In this document: one piece after another, positions 45,077 through 54,078 of the stretch
How the letters are laid out: each line of letters starts with the position of its first letter
Position numbering within the stretch: the first letter of the stretch is position 1
Source: Aquabacterium sp029268225
GTDB taxonomy: Bacteria; Pseudomonadota; Gammaproteobacteria; Burkholderiales; Burkholderiaceae_C
Length of the DNA stretch: 64,000 nucleotides
Assembly: GCF_037482285.1 (NCBI RefSeq)
Contig: NZ_JBBEYB010000017.1
Location: 8,954 to 72,953, forward strand
Reading direction: 5' to 3'
Program-made: the position numbers and the translations under genes
The notes under the pieces: generated by a model
Told to the model about the DNA's origin: nothing
The model's database searches: none
What the model saw: the letters and a program-made list of their open reading frames with translations, nothing else

Positions 45077-45964
45077 TCAGTGCGGGGGCTGCGCCACAGC
45101 GGGCGCCCCCATGAAGCGGCGCATGGTGAACGCGAACAGCAAACCGCCCGCATACATCAGCACACCATACAGGGCACCGGGAATGGCCATGGCATCGTCC
45201 TGCAGCACCGTGCTGGCAATCACCAGCGCCAAGGCGGCGTTCTGCACCGCTGTCTCGATGCCCAGCGTGATCGACTGGCTGCGCGAGAGGCGGGCCAACC
45301 AGGCCACGGTAAAACCCACCCCCAGCATGGTGAGGTTCAGCACCAGCGCAAGGGGGGCGAGTTTGGCGAAGTTGTCACCCAGCAAGCCCCAGTTCTTGAC
45401 CACGGCCAGCACCACGATCAGCACAAACAGCACGGTGGCGATGCGTGTGGCGCGCGGCTCAAACCGCAGGGCCCACGCCGTCCAGCGGTGGCGGGCCACC
45501 ATGCCCAAGCTCACCGGCAGGCCCAGCACCAGCGCCACCTGCCCCATCATCAGGCCCACCGGCACGTTCACCGCCCGCTCGGCGGCCATGAAGTGCGCCA
45601 GGGCCCACGTCACCACCACCGGCAGCGTGAAGATCGTCAACACGCTGGCCACCGCCGTGAAACTCAGCGCCAGTGCCACATCGCCGCGCGCCAGGTAGGT
45701 CAGCAAGTTCGAGGTGGAGCCGGTCGGGCAGGCCGCCAAAATCATGAACCCGACGGCAAACGCGCCGGTCACGCCCATGGCGGTGATCATCAGGTAGCAC
45801 ACCAGCGGCAGCAGCACGAAGTGGCAAAAGGCCCCCACCAGCAAGGCCCGAGGCTGCTCAAGGATGCGCTGAAAGTCGCGCACCGTCAGGCCCAGCCCCA
45901 GAGAGAACATGATGAAAGCCAGGATCAGGGGTAGCAAAACGCCGGAAACAATGTCACCTTGCAT
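45077..45964 (-). CDS. Bile acid:sodium symporter family (BASS) permease
   Basis: A 295-residue membrane protein with nine to ten helices. The BASS motifs are clear: MFSLGLGLTVRDFQRIL near residue 20, FMILAACPTGSTSNLLTYLARGDVALALSFTAVASV (Na+ site region) and LGIETAVQNAALALVIAS in the second half. It imports an organic acid or steroid-like anion with sodium. Its position between an aldehyde dehydrogenase and a ThDP enzyme in one strand-consistent run suggests uptake of the substrate or export of a product of that pathway. A GGAGTA ribosome site precedes the ATG. Confidence 0.92.
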   Translation of the reverse strand: MQGDIVSGVLLPLILAFIMFSLGLGLTVRDFQRILEQPRALLVGAFCHFVLLPLVCYLMITAMGVTGAFAVGFMILAACPTGSTSNLLTYLARGDVALALSFTAVASVLTIFTLPVVVTWALAHFMAAERAVNVPVGLMMGQVALVLGLPVSLGMVARHRWTAWALRFEPRATRIATVLFVLIVVLAVVKNWGLLGDNFAKLAPLALVLNLTMLGVGFTVAWLARLSRSQSITLGIETAVQNAALALVIASTVLQDDAMAIPGALYGVLMYAGGLLFAFTMRRFMGAPAVAQPPH

Positions 45965-46012
45965 GGGTACTCCTTGGATGTTGGGGTGCGCTCTTGGATG
46001 TGCCCGCAGCGC

Positions 46013-47461
46013 TCAGCGGTTGCGCCACAGCATGACGCTCAGCATCTTGCTGGCCAGTCCGCCATACGGTGGCTGCAAAAAGTCCACCGTGCGCAGCAGC
46101 CCTTGCTGAAACACCGGGCGCAGCTTGGAGAAGGTCAGGAAGCCCTCGCGCCCGTGGTAATGCCCCATGCCGCTCGCGCCCACGCCGCCAAAGGGCAGGC
46201 TGTGCTGCCCGGCGTGCAGCAGCGTGTCGTTGAGCGTGACGCCGCCCGACAGTGTCTGGCTGAGGTAATAGTCTTGCAGGCTGCGCTCGTGGCTGAACAA
46301 GTACAGCGCCAGCGGGTTGGGCCGATCGTTGATGTACTGCACCACGTCTTCCTTTTGCCGATAGGTGCGAATCGGCAGCAAGGGGCCGAAAATCTCGCGC
46401 TGCATGACCTGCATGCCGTCGTGGACGTTCAAGAGCGCGATGGGCGCCATGATGCGCCTCGCTGGGTCGCCGGTGTGCCCCGGCATCAACGGCACGGCCT
46501 GCGCGCCTTGCGCCATCGCATCGGCCAGCATGGCCTGCAAGCGCTCATACTGGCGCTGGTCGATGATGGCGGTGTAGTCGCCGTTCAGCAGATCGGGATA
46601 GCGCTGCGCGAGGATTTTTTGCGCGTGGCTGATGAAGGCCCGCTCCTGGCCTTCAGGCACAAACAGGTAATCGACGTTGGTGCAAATCTGCCCGGCGTTG
46701 AGCATCTTGACCCACATGATGCGTTCGGCGGCGGTGTCCAGGGGGTAATCAGGCGCGACGATGGCGGGCGACTTGCCACCCAGCTCCAGCGTGACAGGCG
46801 TGAGGTTGGCGGCGCAATTGGCCATCACGGCCTTGCCTGTTTGCGGTGAGCCAGTGAAGAACAGGTGGTTGAACGGCAACTGCGTGAACAGCGGCCCCAC
46901 GCTCTGGCCATCCGCGCCCGCATCCTGAAACAGGCTCACCTTGTCTGCCGCGAAGTAGCGCGGCAGCAGGCTTTGTAGCAGGCGCGCGAGGTGGGCGGAG
47001 TTCTCCGACATCTTCACCATCACGCGGTTGCCTGCGGCCAGTGCGGCAATCATGGGCTGCACCGCCATGCCGATGGGAAAGTTCCAGGGCACGACGATGC
47101 CGATCACGCCCAGGGGCTGGGGCATCACGTAAGCACTGGCCAGCGGATACTGGGTGATGTCGAGCGCGCGCCTTTGCCTTTTCATCCAGCTCGGCAGGTG
47201 TTTGATGGCGTCCAGCGCCGCTTCCTGGCCTTGCAGCAACTCGGTCATCAGGGTCTCGAAGCGGCTGCGGCAGCCGAAGTCCTGATTCACCGCGTCGACC
47301 AGGGCGTCGCGGTTTTCCAGCAGCAGGCGGTGCAGCGCGCGCAGGTCTTGGCGGCGCTCTTGCAGGCTGGGGCAGCGTGCGTTCTGAAAGGCGGCGCGCT
47401 GCGCGCTGAAGCAGTCGCGCAGGGCTTGGGGGATGTGATCAGGCAAGGGTGTGTGGCTCAT
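46013..47461 (-). CDS. Coniferyl-aldehyde-type aldehyde dehydrogenase
   Basis: A 482-residue NAD(P)-dependent class III-like aldehyde dehydrogenase. It has PWNFPIGMAVQPMIAALAAGNRVMVKMSE for cofactor binding, LTPVTLELGGKSPAIV with the general-base Glu, the nucleophile Cys in LNAGQICTNVDYLFVP, and REIFGPLLPIRTY. LPFGGVGASGMGHYHGREGFLTFSK marks the coniferyl aldehyde dehydrogenase (CalB) subgroup. It oxidises an aldehyde to an acid, presumably the product of the adjacent GMC oxidase. The start is set at ATG 47461; ribosome site weak. A paralogue lies at 51970. Confidence 0.92.
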   Translation of the reverse strand: MSHTPLPDHIPQALRDCFSAQRAAFQNARCPSLQERRQDLRALHRLLLENRDALVDAVNQDFGCRSRFETLMTELLQGQEAALDAIKHLPSWMKRQRRALDITQYPLASAYVMPQPLGVIGIVVPWNFPIGMAVQPMIAALAAGNRVMVKMSENSAHLARLLQSLLPRYFAADKVSLFQDAGADGQSVGPLFTQLPFNHLFFTGSPQTGKAVMANCAANLTPVTLELGGKSPAIVAPDYPLDTAAERIMWVKMLNAGQICTNVDYLFVPEGQERAFISHAQKILAQRYPDLLNGDYTAIIDQRQYERLQAMLADAMAQGAQAVPLMPGHTGDPARRIMAPIALLNVHDGMQVMQREIFGPLLPIRTYRQKEDVVQYINDRPNPLALYLFSHERSLQDYYLSQTLSGGVTLNDTLLHAGQHSLPFGGVGASGMGHYHGREGFLTFSKLRPVFQQGLLRTVDFLQPPYGGLASKMLSVMLWRNR

Positions 47462-47495
47462 TGCGGGGCTTTCGGTGCGGCATGCGTGGGTGCCA

Positions 47496-49142
47496 TCATG
47501 ACCAGTCCTCTTGCAGCATGGCCGCGCCTTTTTCGCCCACCATGTAGCTGGGCGCAGTGGTGTTGCCACCGGGAATGGTGGGGAAGATGGAGCTGTCGAT
47601 CACGCGCAGCCCCTGCAGACCGTGTACGCACAATCGGGCATCGACCACGCTCGTGGCCGCATCCGGCCCCATGCGGCAACTGCTGGTGGGGTGGTAGTTG
47701 GTGCCCGCCACGTTGCGGCAGAACTGGGCATAGTCCTCATCGGTGCGGCAGTGCGCGGTGCGCAGGTCGGCCTTGACGCGACTCTTGAACGTGGGCGTGT
47801 CATACACCTGAAGCACGCGCCGCACACCCGCCACCATGGTGGCCAAATCATCGGGGTGCGAAAAATAGCGGTAGTCGATGGCGGGTGCATCCTCCCAGCG
47901 CGGACTGGCAATCTGCACGCTGCCCCGGCTCTTGGGGTGCAGCAGCAGCACATGGGTGGACATGCCATGCTTGGCGTAAACGTCGCGCCCGTGGTCCATG
48001 GCCAGGGCGACGACGAACTCGTACTGGATCTCGGGCAGGGGCGAATCCTGGTCCAAACGCATGAAGCCCGTGACTTCGGCAAAGTTGGTCGTGAGCATGC
48101 CACGGCGCTCTCGGCGCCAGCGGCGAATGGCACGCCACAGGTTCAGCGCCCCGGTGGGCGAGATACCGAGCAGGTGGGGATCGCCTGGAATGTGGTGCCC
48201 CAGGATCACGTCCACATGGTCTTGCAGGTGCTGCCCCACGGCAGGCAGGTGCGCCACCACAGGAATGCCCATGCGCTGCAACAAAGCGCCATCGCCCACG
48301 CCCGAGAGCTGCAAGAGCTTGGCCGAGAGCAGGCCGCCACTGGAGACGATGACCTCTTTGCGCGCACGGATCTCGCGCTTGGTGCCGTCCTGCACCACCT
48401 CCACGCCCACGGCGCGCCGCCCCTCGAACAGGATGCGCGTGACCGGGCTGTCGCACTGCAGTGCCAGGTTGGGACGCACGCCCAGGTGCGGCAGGATATA
48501 GGCGTGGCCCGCATGGTGGCGCTCGCCGTTTTTCATCATCACCTGCGTGGGACGAAAGCCTTCTTGCGTCGCACCGTTCAGATCGGGGTTGTAGGGCCAG
48601 CCCGCCTCCTGACAGGCCTGGCGCAGCGTGGCGTGCCAGGGGTTGTCCGTGCGCAGCTCCTCCACCCACACCGGCCCACCCTGGCCGTGATAAGGGTCAC
48701 CAGGGCTCTTGAAGGTCTGGTTGTTCTCGCTTTTCTTGAAGTAGGGCAGCACATCGCTCCAGCTCCAGCCGGGGTTGCCTGCCTGGGCCCAGGCGTCGTA
48801 GTCGTGCGGGTGGCCGCGCAGGTACATCAGCGTGTTCAGCGTGGTGCCGCCGCCCAGACCACGCCCCAGCGGGTTGTAGGAAATGCGGCCATTGAGGCCT
48901 GGGTCTGGCAGACTGTCAAAACCCCAGTTGTAGGCGCTGGGCCTCGTGCCGTAGATCACGGGGGTCAGTGCAGCATTGCTGCCCAGCACACCCTTGCGCA
49001 GCCCTGGACCGGCCTCCAGCAGCAGCACCTGATGGTGCGGGTCTTCCGACAGGCGCGATGCCACGGCGCAGCCCGCTGGGCCAGATCCGATGACGATGAA
49101 GTCGGGCTCCATGTGTGGGGTGTTCTGTTGCTGTCTTTCCAT
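47496..49142 (-). CDS. GMC-family FAD alcohol oxidoreductase
   Basis: A 548-residue glucose-methanol-choline oxidoreductase. The N-terminus has FIVIGSGPAGCAVASRLSEDP, then GRGLGGGTTLNTLMYLRGHPHDYDAWA (GMC signature 1) and SSGGLLSAKLLQLSGVG (signature 2). The C-terminal active-site His region is NYHPTSSCRMG and the end motif is VIDSSIFPTIPGGNTTAPSYMVGEKGA. It oxidises a primary alcohol to an aldehyde with FAD. It starts 3 bases after the upstream dehydrogenase stop (49142), so the genes are tightly coupled; ATG 49112 is an alternative. Related to polyethylene-glycol, long-chain and aryl alcohol dehydrogenases. Confidence 0.93.
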   Translation of the reverse strand: MERQQQNTPHMEPDFIVIGSGPAGCAVASRLSEDPHHQVLLLEAGPGLRKGVLGSNAALTPVIYGTRPSAYNWGFDSLPDPGLNGRISYNPLGRGLGGGTTLNTLMYLRGHPHDYDAWAQAGNPGWSWSDVLPYFKKSENNQTFKSPGDPYHGQGGPVWVEELRTDNPWHATLRQACQEAGWPYNPDLNGATQEGFRPTQVMMKNGERHHAGHAYILPHLGVRPNLALQCDSPVTRILFEGRRAVGVEVVQDGTKREIRARKEVIVSSGGLLSAKLLQLSGVGDGALLQRMGIPVVAHLPAVGQHLQDHVDVILGHHIPGDPHLLGISPTGALNLWRAIRRWRRERRGMLTTNFAEVTGFMRLDQDSPLPEIQYEFVVALAMDHGRDVYAKHGMSTHVLLLHPKSRGSVQIASPRWEDAPAIDYRYFSHPDDLATMVAGVRRVLQVYDTPTFKSRVKADLRTAHCRTDEDYAQFCRNVAGTNYHPTSSCRMGPDAATSVVDARLCVHGLQGLRVIDSSIFPTIPGGNTTAPSYMVGEKGAAMLQEDWS

Positions 49143-49145
49143 GAC

Positions 49146-50768
49146 TCAACCCGCAGTGATGTGCCGCGCCGCAGCACGCGCCGTCAAGATGCAGCCGGGC
49201 AAAAACGTGCCCTCCAGCGAGCGCTTGCCATTGGCCCCGCCGCCGCCAAAGCCAGCGGCCTCTCCCACACAGTACAGACCGGACACGGGCTGGCCCTGAC
49301 CATCGAGCACCCGGCTGTACAAATCGGTCTGCAGGCCACCCAGGCTCTTGCGCGTGATCAGTTGCATGTGGATGGCGATGAACGGCCCCGCCCCCTTCAT
49401 CTGCAACGGCGCCGGCGCGCAGGTGCGCAGCTTGTCCGATCCCCATTGGCGCGCATGCTGCACCCGGCGCAGCTGGTCATCGTTGTGCAGCTTGCTGCCG
49501 TGGGCAAAGTTGGCATCAAAGGCGTCGGCGGTGGCCTGCAACACGGCGGGGTTCACGTCCTGCTTGCCGTACAAAGTCTGGGTCAAGGCGTTCATCTTTT
49601 GAGCCAGCCCCTGCAGCGTGTCATCGACCAGAAAGTGCGAACTCTCCTGCTGCATCTGGCGCAACAGGCGGTCGTTGCCAGTCAGCATCTCGAATACAAA
49701 GCGAATGAACTGCTTATCGCGGATGCGCGGGTTGTGCTCGGCCCCTGAGATGGCGAACTCTTTGGCGCCAATGCGCCAATTCAACAACTGCCAGGTGTAC
49801 GGCTTGGGCTGAGTCGCCACGCGCTGGCACAGATCGTGGGTGTCAAAGCCCGTCACCAGCGGCTCCGGCCCGATGCGCCGCCCGGTGTGGTCCAGCCACA
49901 GCGCCGACTTGCACGGGATCAGCGACAGGCCATGCCCGTCGAAATGCGGCTGCGGGTGCGGGATGCCGGCGGCGTAGTTCCACATCTCGCCCGCGTGTGT
50001 GATCTGCCCGCCCATGGCATCGGCCACCAGGTGATGCAGCTTGCCATCGGCAAAGGGATGCGCCCCGTTGAGCATGGTGGCAGGCCGTGGGCGATGCGCG
50101 GGCCAGTTCGCCACCGTCTCAGCATGTGAGCCATTGATGCCGCCCATGGCCAGCACCACCACCGGCGCTTGCACGCGCACCTCGGCCCCGGTGGCTTCGT
50201 TCACCATCACCGCGCCTGACAAGGCCCCGCCGGTGCGCTCCAGATTCGTCACGCGGTGGCGGCTCAGCACCTGCAAACGCCCGCCCGGGTCAGCGCCCTT
50301 CATGGCGGCGATCATGCAGCGCGTCAGCTCGCGCGAGGTGCCCCACACCACGTGGTAACGCGGCACGCTGTTGCCCTCACCGAAGCGCCCCCGTTCCACC
50401 CAGTTCACCGCCGGCATGAACTTCAGCCCATGCGCCCGCAGCCAGTCGTACACCTGGGCGCGCGAGTGCTGCACGTAATACTCGGCCCAGCGCCGGGGCC
50501 ACACATCGGCCTCACCCAACTCGCCAAAACGCAACCAGTCCTGTAGGGCGCGCTCGGGCGTGTCGGCAATCTTCATGCGCGCCTGCAGGGGGGTGCCCAC
50601 CAGGGCCATGCCGCCAAAGGCCCACAGCGCCAGCCCGCCCAGGCGCTCAGGCGTGTCGCGGTCCACCAGGGTCACATGCTGGCCTGCGCGCAGGCATTCC
50701 AGGGCCGTGACGATGCCCGCCAGGCCGCCGCCCACCACCAGCACATCCGAACGCCTCTCTACCGCCAT
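49146..50768 (-). CDS. FAD-binding dehydrogenase, fumarate-reductase/ketosteroid-dehydrogenase-like
   Basis: A 540-residue flavoprotein with VLVVGGGLAGIVTALECLRAGQ (FAD motif), FGEGNSVPRYHVVWGTSRELTRCM, the internal VVLAMGGINGSHAE and C-terminal GLYCVGEAAGFGGGGANGKRSLEGTFLPGCILTARAAARH. It resembles the broad group that includes 3-ketosteroid delta1-dehydrogenase and urocanate/fumarate reductases but matches best a subgroup of FAD-binding dehydrogenases of unknown substrate. It is the first gene of the leftward catabolic run, divergent from the AraC regulator, with a GGAGAG ribosome site before ATG 50768. Confidence 0.88.
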   Translation of the reverse strand: MAVERRSDVLVVGGGLAGIVTALECLRAGQHVTLVDRDTPERLGGLALWAFGGMALVGTPLQARMKIADTPERALQDWLRFGELGEADVWPRRWAEYYVQHSRAQVYDWLRAHGLKFMPAVNWVERGRFGEGNSVPRYHVVWGTSRELTRCMIAAMKGADPGGRLQVLSRHRVTNLERTGGALSGAVMVNEATGAEVRVQAPVVVLAMGGINGSHAETVANWPAHRPRPATMLNGAHPFADGKLHHLVADAMGGQITHAGEMWNYAAGIPHPQPHFDGHGLSLIPCKSALWLDHTGRRIGPEPLVTGFDTHDLCQRVATQPKPYTWQLLNWRIGAKEFAISGAEHNPRIRDKQFIRFVFEMLTGNDRLLRQMQQESSHFLVDDTLQGLAQKMNALTQTLYGKQDVNPAVLQATADAFDANFAHGSKLHNDDQLRRVQHARQWGSDKLRTCAPAPLQMKGAGPFIAIHMQLITRKSLGGLQTDLYSRVLDGQGQPVSGLYCVGEAAGFGGGGANGKRSLEGTFLPGCILTARAAARHITAG

Positions 50769-50850
50769 GCACCGCTCTCCTCTTGTCACACCGTGAACGC
50801 CACCTTATCGATTTATGATCCCCAACAATTGACTTCACAGGACACGCAAA

Positions 50851-51897
50851 TTGATTTTGCAGGCCACCGTGTCGATGAGCTGGGTGCAGACCGTGCTGGG
50901 CGAAGCGCGCCGGCAGGGCCTGGACGACGCCACGGTACTGGCGGCCGCCGACATCCGGCAAGACGAGTTAACACGGGAGCGGTGGCCGATTGACCACATC
51001 ACCCGGCTGTGGCGAACGGCGGCGCGGCTGTCGAACGACCCCGGCTTCGGGCTCAAGGCCGGCACACGGGTGGGCCCGGCCAGCCTCAATGTGGTGAGCT
51101 TCATCCTGCAATCCGCCGCCACCCTGCGCCAGGCACTCGGCGTGATCCAGAAGTACCAGAGCCTGATCTCCGACGGCGGCCGTTTTCAGATCCTGCCCGG
51201 TGCCGAGGCCAGCTGGCTGGTCTACCACCCGCGACAGGGCGACCTGGCGTTCAGCCCCCACCAGATCGAGGCCGTGCTGGCCGCCGTGGTCAGCGCCACC
51301 CGCTGGATCACCCACCGGCCCATCGCGCCCCGCCAGGTGTGCTTCAGCCACGAGCAGGTGGGGCCCCTGGCCGGCTACCGACGGGTGTTCGCCGCCCCCG
51401 TCTCCTTCAGCCAGGCCTACAGCGGCCTGTTGCTCGACAACACCCTGCTGGACCAGCCCCTGCCGCAGGCCCAAACCCATGCCCAGCTCGCCCAGGTGCA
51501 CGAGCAGTACGCTACCGCGCAGTTGCAGCACCTGGCCCAGGGCCAACGCCTCGACCAGACCCTCGCCAGCTGGATCAGCAGCCGCATGGGGCCGACCCCG
51601 CCCACCCGGGCCGAGGCGGCCCAGGCCCTGGGCCTGAGCGAGCGCACCCTGGCCCGACGCCTGCACAGCCTGCACACCACCTACGCCGACCTGCTCGACG
51701 CCGCACGCCGCGACCTGGCCCTGCAGCAGCTGGGCGAACCCGACCGCAGCCTGCGCGACATCGCCCACGGGCTGGGCTTTGCCGAACTCAGCCCCTTTTA
51801 CCGGGCGTTTCAGCGCTGGACCGGGACCACACCCGCACAGTGGCGGCGTCAGGCTGGCGCCCCTGTGCTGAATCCGGACACGGCCTGCGGGCATTGA
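50851..51897 (+). CDS. AraC-family regulator, N-terminal arabinose-binding-like domain type
   Basis: A 348-residue transcriptional regulator. The N-terminal domain (1-200, LNVVSFILQSAATLRQALGVIQKYQSLISDG) is of the 'Arabinose_bd' type found in OruR/ArgR-like regulators. The C-terminal region holds a double helix-turn-helix (SERTLARRLHSLHTTYADLLDAARRDLALQQL and SLRDIAHGLGFAELSPFYRAFQRWTGTTPAQWRR). Start TTG 50851 has an AGGA site; GTG 50869 or ATG 50875 are alternatives. Divergence from the flavoprotein-led operon, with 80 bases between, makes it the probable activator of both flanking catabolic operons. Confidence 0.92.
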   Translation: MILQATVSMSWVQTVLGEARRQGLDDATVLAAADIRQDELTRERWPIDHITRLWRTAARLSNDPGFGLKAGTRVGPASLNVVSFILQSAATLRQALGVIQKYQSLISDGGRFQILPGAEASWLVYHPRQGDLAFSPHQIEAVLAAVVSATRWITHRPIAPRQVCFSHEQVGPLAGYRRVFAAPVSFSQAYSGLLLDNTLLDQPLPQAQTHAQLAQVHEQYATAQLQHLAQGQRLDQTLASWISSRMGPTPPTRAEAAQALGLSERTLARRLHSLHTTYADLLDAARRDLALQQLGEPDRSLRDIAHGLGFAELSPFYRAFQRWTGTTPAQWRRQAGAPVLNPDTACGH

Positions 51898-51969
51898 CCC
51901 GTTTCGCACACGGCGCAACAGGGTGTGTTAAACCTGTGTCACAAAACCTTCCTACACACCCCTGGAGAC

Positions 51970-53394
51970 ATGACCTTGAGCACCCCTGTCACCGCCACGA
52001 ACCTGGCCGCCACCGTCGCCGCCATGAAGCGCGCCCACATCCAGGACGGCCCTGCCAGCGCCGAACTCCGCCAGGACCGCCTCAGCCGCGCCATGACGCT
52101 GCTGAGCACCCACCACCGTGAGCTGGTGGCCGCCGTCAACGCCGACTTCGGCCACCGCAGCGCCTATCAGACCCTGGCCGCCGACATCATGTCCTCCCTG
52201 GGTGCACTGCGCCACGCCCGCGAACACCTCACGCAATGGATGCAGCCCGAAGAGCAGCCCGCCCCCGCGCCCGGCATGCAGGCCCGCATCCAGTACCAGC
52301 CCCTGGGCGTGGTCGGCATCATCAGCCCCTGGAACTTCCCCATCAACCTGGCCTTCAGCCCGCTGGCCGGGGTGCTGGCCGCCGGCAACCGCGCGCTCAT
52401 CAAACCCTCCGAGCTGACCCCGCGCACCGCCGAACTGCTGGCCGAGCTCTTCGGCCGCTACTTCGACCCGATGGAGATCGGCACCGTGCTGGGCGACGCC
52501 AGCGTGGGCGCCGCCTTCAGTGGCCAGGCCTTTGACCACCTCATCTTCACCGGTGGCACCAACGTGGGGCGCCAGGTCATGCGCGCCGCGGCCGAGAACC
52601 TCGTCCCGGTCACCCTGGAGCTGGGCGGCAAGTCGCCCGTGCTGGTCGACACCGACGCCGACATCCAGACCACCGCCGAGCGCGTGCTCACAGTCAAGAC
52701 CTTCAACGCCGGCCAGATTTGCATCGCGCCGGACTACGTGATGCTGCCCGCCAGCGCCCAAGACGACTTCGTCACCCACGCCCGCGCCTTCGTGTCGCGC
52801 GTGTTCCCCACGCTGCACGCCAACCCCGACTACACCGCCATCATCAGCGAGCGCCACTTCCAGCGTCTGCAAGCCCTGCTGGACGACGCCCGTGCCCAAG
52901 GCGCCACCGTGGTCGAGCTGCAACCTGCCGGCGAGCCCTTGGCCGATGCCGCGACCCGCAAAATGGCGCCCACCCTGGTGCTGGGCGCCACCGACACCAT
53001 GCGCGTGATGCAGGAAGAAATCTTCGGCCCCATCCTGCCGATCCAGACCTACGCCCAGCCCGACGAGGCCCTGGCCTACATCAACGACCACCCCCGCCCG
53101 CTGGCCGCCTATTACTTCGGCCAGGACCCGGCACGCCAGCAACGCTTCGCCGACCTCACCACCTCGGGCGCCCTGGTGGTCAACGACGTCATGACACACG
53201 CCTCCATTGAGAGCGTGCCCTTTGGCGGCGTCGGCCCCTCGGGCACCGGCGCGTACCACGGCATTCACGGCTTCCGTCGCTTCAGCCACGCCAAGGCCGT
53301 GGTCGTGCAAAGCCCGGGTGGGGAATACAACCTGCGCCTGCGCGCCCCGTACGCCGCCGCCCAGGCCCACATCGAAAAAATGCTGGGAGGGTGA
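51970..53394 (+). CDS. Coniferyl-aldehyde-type aldehyde dehydrogenase, second copy
   Basis: A 474-residue paralogue of the enzyme at 46013, recognisable by PWNFPINLAFSPLAGVLAAGNRALIKPSE, VPVTLELGGKSPVLV, nucleophile NAGQICIAPDYVMLP and EEIFGPILPIQTYAQPDEALAYINDHPRPLAAYYF. The active Cys and general-base Glu are intact. It lies directly downstream of the AraC gene on the same strand (72 bases), with a GGAG site before ATG 51970, so it may be co-regulated. Two paralogues flanking one regulator suggest two aldehyde intermediates, or redundancy for a toxic aldehyde. Confidence 0.92.
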   Translation: MTLSTPVTATNLAATVAAMKRAHIQDGPASAELRQDRLSRAMTLLSTHHRELVAAVNADFGHRSAYQTLAADIMSSLGALRHAREHLTQWMQPEEQPAPAPGMQARIQYQPLGVVGIISPWNFPINLAFSPLAGVLAAGNRALIKPSELTPRTAELLAELFGRYFDPMEIGTVLGDASVGAAFSGQAFDHLIFTGGTNVGRQVMRAAAENLVPVTLELGGKSPVLVDTDADIQTTAERVLTVKTFNAGQICIAPDYVMLPASAQDDFVTHARAFVSRVFPTLHANPDYTAIISERHFQRLQALLDDARAQGATVVELQPAGEPLADAATRKMAPTLVLGATDTMRVMQEEIFGPILPIQTYAQPDEALAYINDHPRPLAAYYFGQDPARQQRFADLTTSGALVVNDVMTHASIESVPFGGVGPSGTGAYHGIHGFRRFSHAKAVVVQSPGGEYNLRLRAPYAAAQAHIEKMLGG

Positions 53395-53456
53395 AAAGCT
53401 CACACGGCTGTCACACACGCCCGCCCAAACTGGCCCAATTTCTGCATGATGCAAAC

Positions 53457-53482
53457 AAGCGGCCTGATCCCTCAGGCGCTTT
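53457..53482 (+). terminator. Possible terminator after the second aldehyde dehydrogenase
   Basis: A CCTGA-TCCC-TCAGG-type stem with an adjoining bulge (AGCGGCCTGA paired with TCAGGCGCT) is followed by TTTTC. It lies in the leader of the next gene, so the two roles could overlap. Confidence 0.4.
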
Positions 53483-53498
53483 TCAAGGAGGATGACGC

Positions 53499-54005
53499 AT
53501 GAACACCCATTTCGGCAACATCTCTTCAGACAGCGATCAATGGGTCGCACCGGCCCGGCTGTACGTGGGCCACTGGCGCCACCCCATGCACGCGCATGGG
53601 GAGCCGGTGCTCTGCCAGGTCGTGATCGATGCCGCCGAGTCCCGCCTGGTGGCCGCGCAAGTGGCCGAGCACGGCGTGGCGCGTGAGGCCGACCGCCGCA
53701 TGCTCCACACGCTGGACAAGGTGTTGCGCGCCCAGGACGTGTACGACCAGCCCAGCGCCTGGGGCTTCACCCCCTGCACCATGCTGCCGGTCTGGGCCCG
53801 CCCCAGCTTCAGCGAAAGCCAGATCGAAGAGCTTGAACGCATCCAGGGCTACCTCATCGAGGCCTCGGACGACACCGTGGACACCGTGCTGCAGCTGCGC
53901 GATGCCTTCCTCAAGGGCATAGGCGTGACCGAGCGGCACATGTGCCGCGCCGTGCGGGAAGGCGGGCGCTACCTGCCCAAGCACGGGCGTTCAGGCGTCA
54001 ACTGA
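53499..54005 (+). CDS. Protein of unknown function
   Basis: A 168-residue soluble protein, no family recognised. The N-terminal half (LYVGHWRHPMHAHGEPVLCQVVIDAAESRLVAAQV) looks beta-rich; the C-terminal half is helical (SQIEELERIQGYLIEASDDTVDTVLQLRDAFLKGIGVTERHMC) with a terminal basic tail. A very strong AAGGAGG site with a 7-base spacer precedes ATG 53499, supporting high translation. It could be a small-molecule binding protein; there is no contextual clue beyond the neighbouring aldehyde dehydrogenase and aminotransferase. Confidence 0.7.
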   Translation: MNTHFGNISSDSDQWVAPARLYVGHWRHPMHAHGEPVLCQVVIDAAESRLVAAQVAEHGVAREADRRMLHTLDKVLRAQDVYDQPSAWGFTPCTMLPVWARPSFSESQIEELERIQGYLIEASDDTVDTVLQLRDAFLKGIGVTERHMCRAVREGGRYLPKHGRSGVN

Positions 54006-54021
54006 GGCCCCCACCAGCCCA

Positions 54022-54078
54022 CTCCCTGCCCACCCGGCGGCGTGGCAGGGAGAGGTGCCCGATGGCACACTCCCTGCC
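54022..54078 (+). repeat. Repeat CTCCCTGCC with inverted copy in the aminotransferase leader
   Basis: CTCCCTGCC lies at 54022-54030, its reverse complement GGCAGGGAG at 54044-54052, and a third direct copy ends immediately before the ATG at 54079. Pairing of the middle arm with either flank could form alternative hairpins, one of which covers the start codon. Confidence 0.4.
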
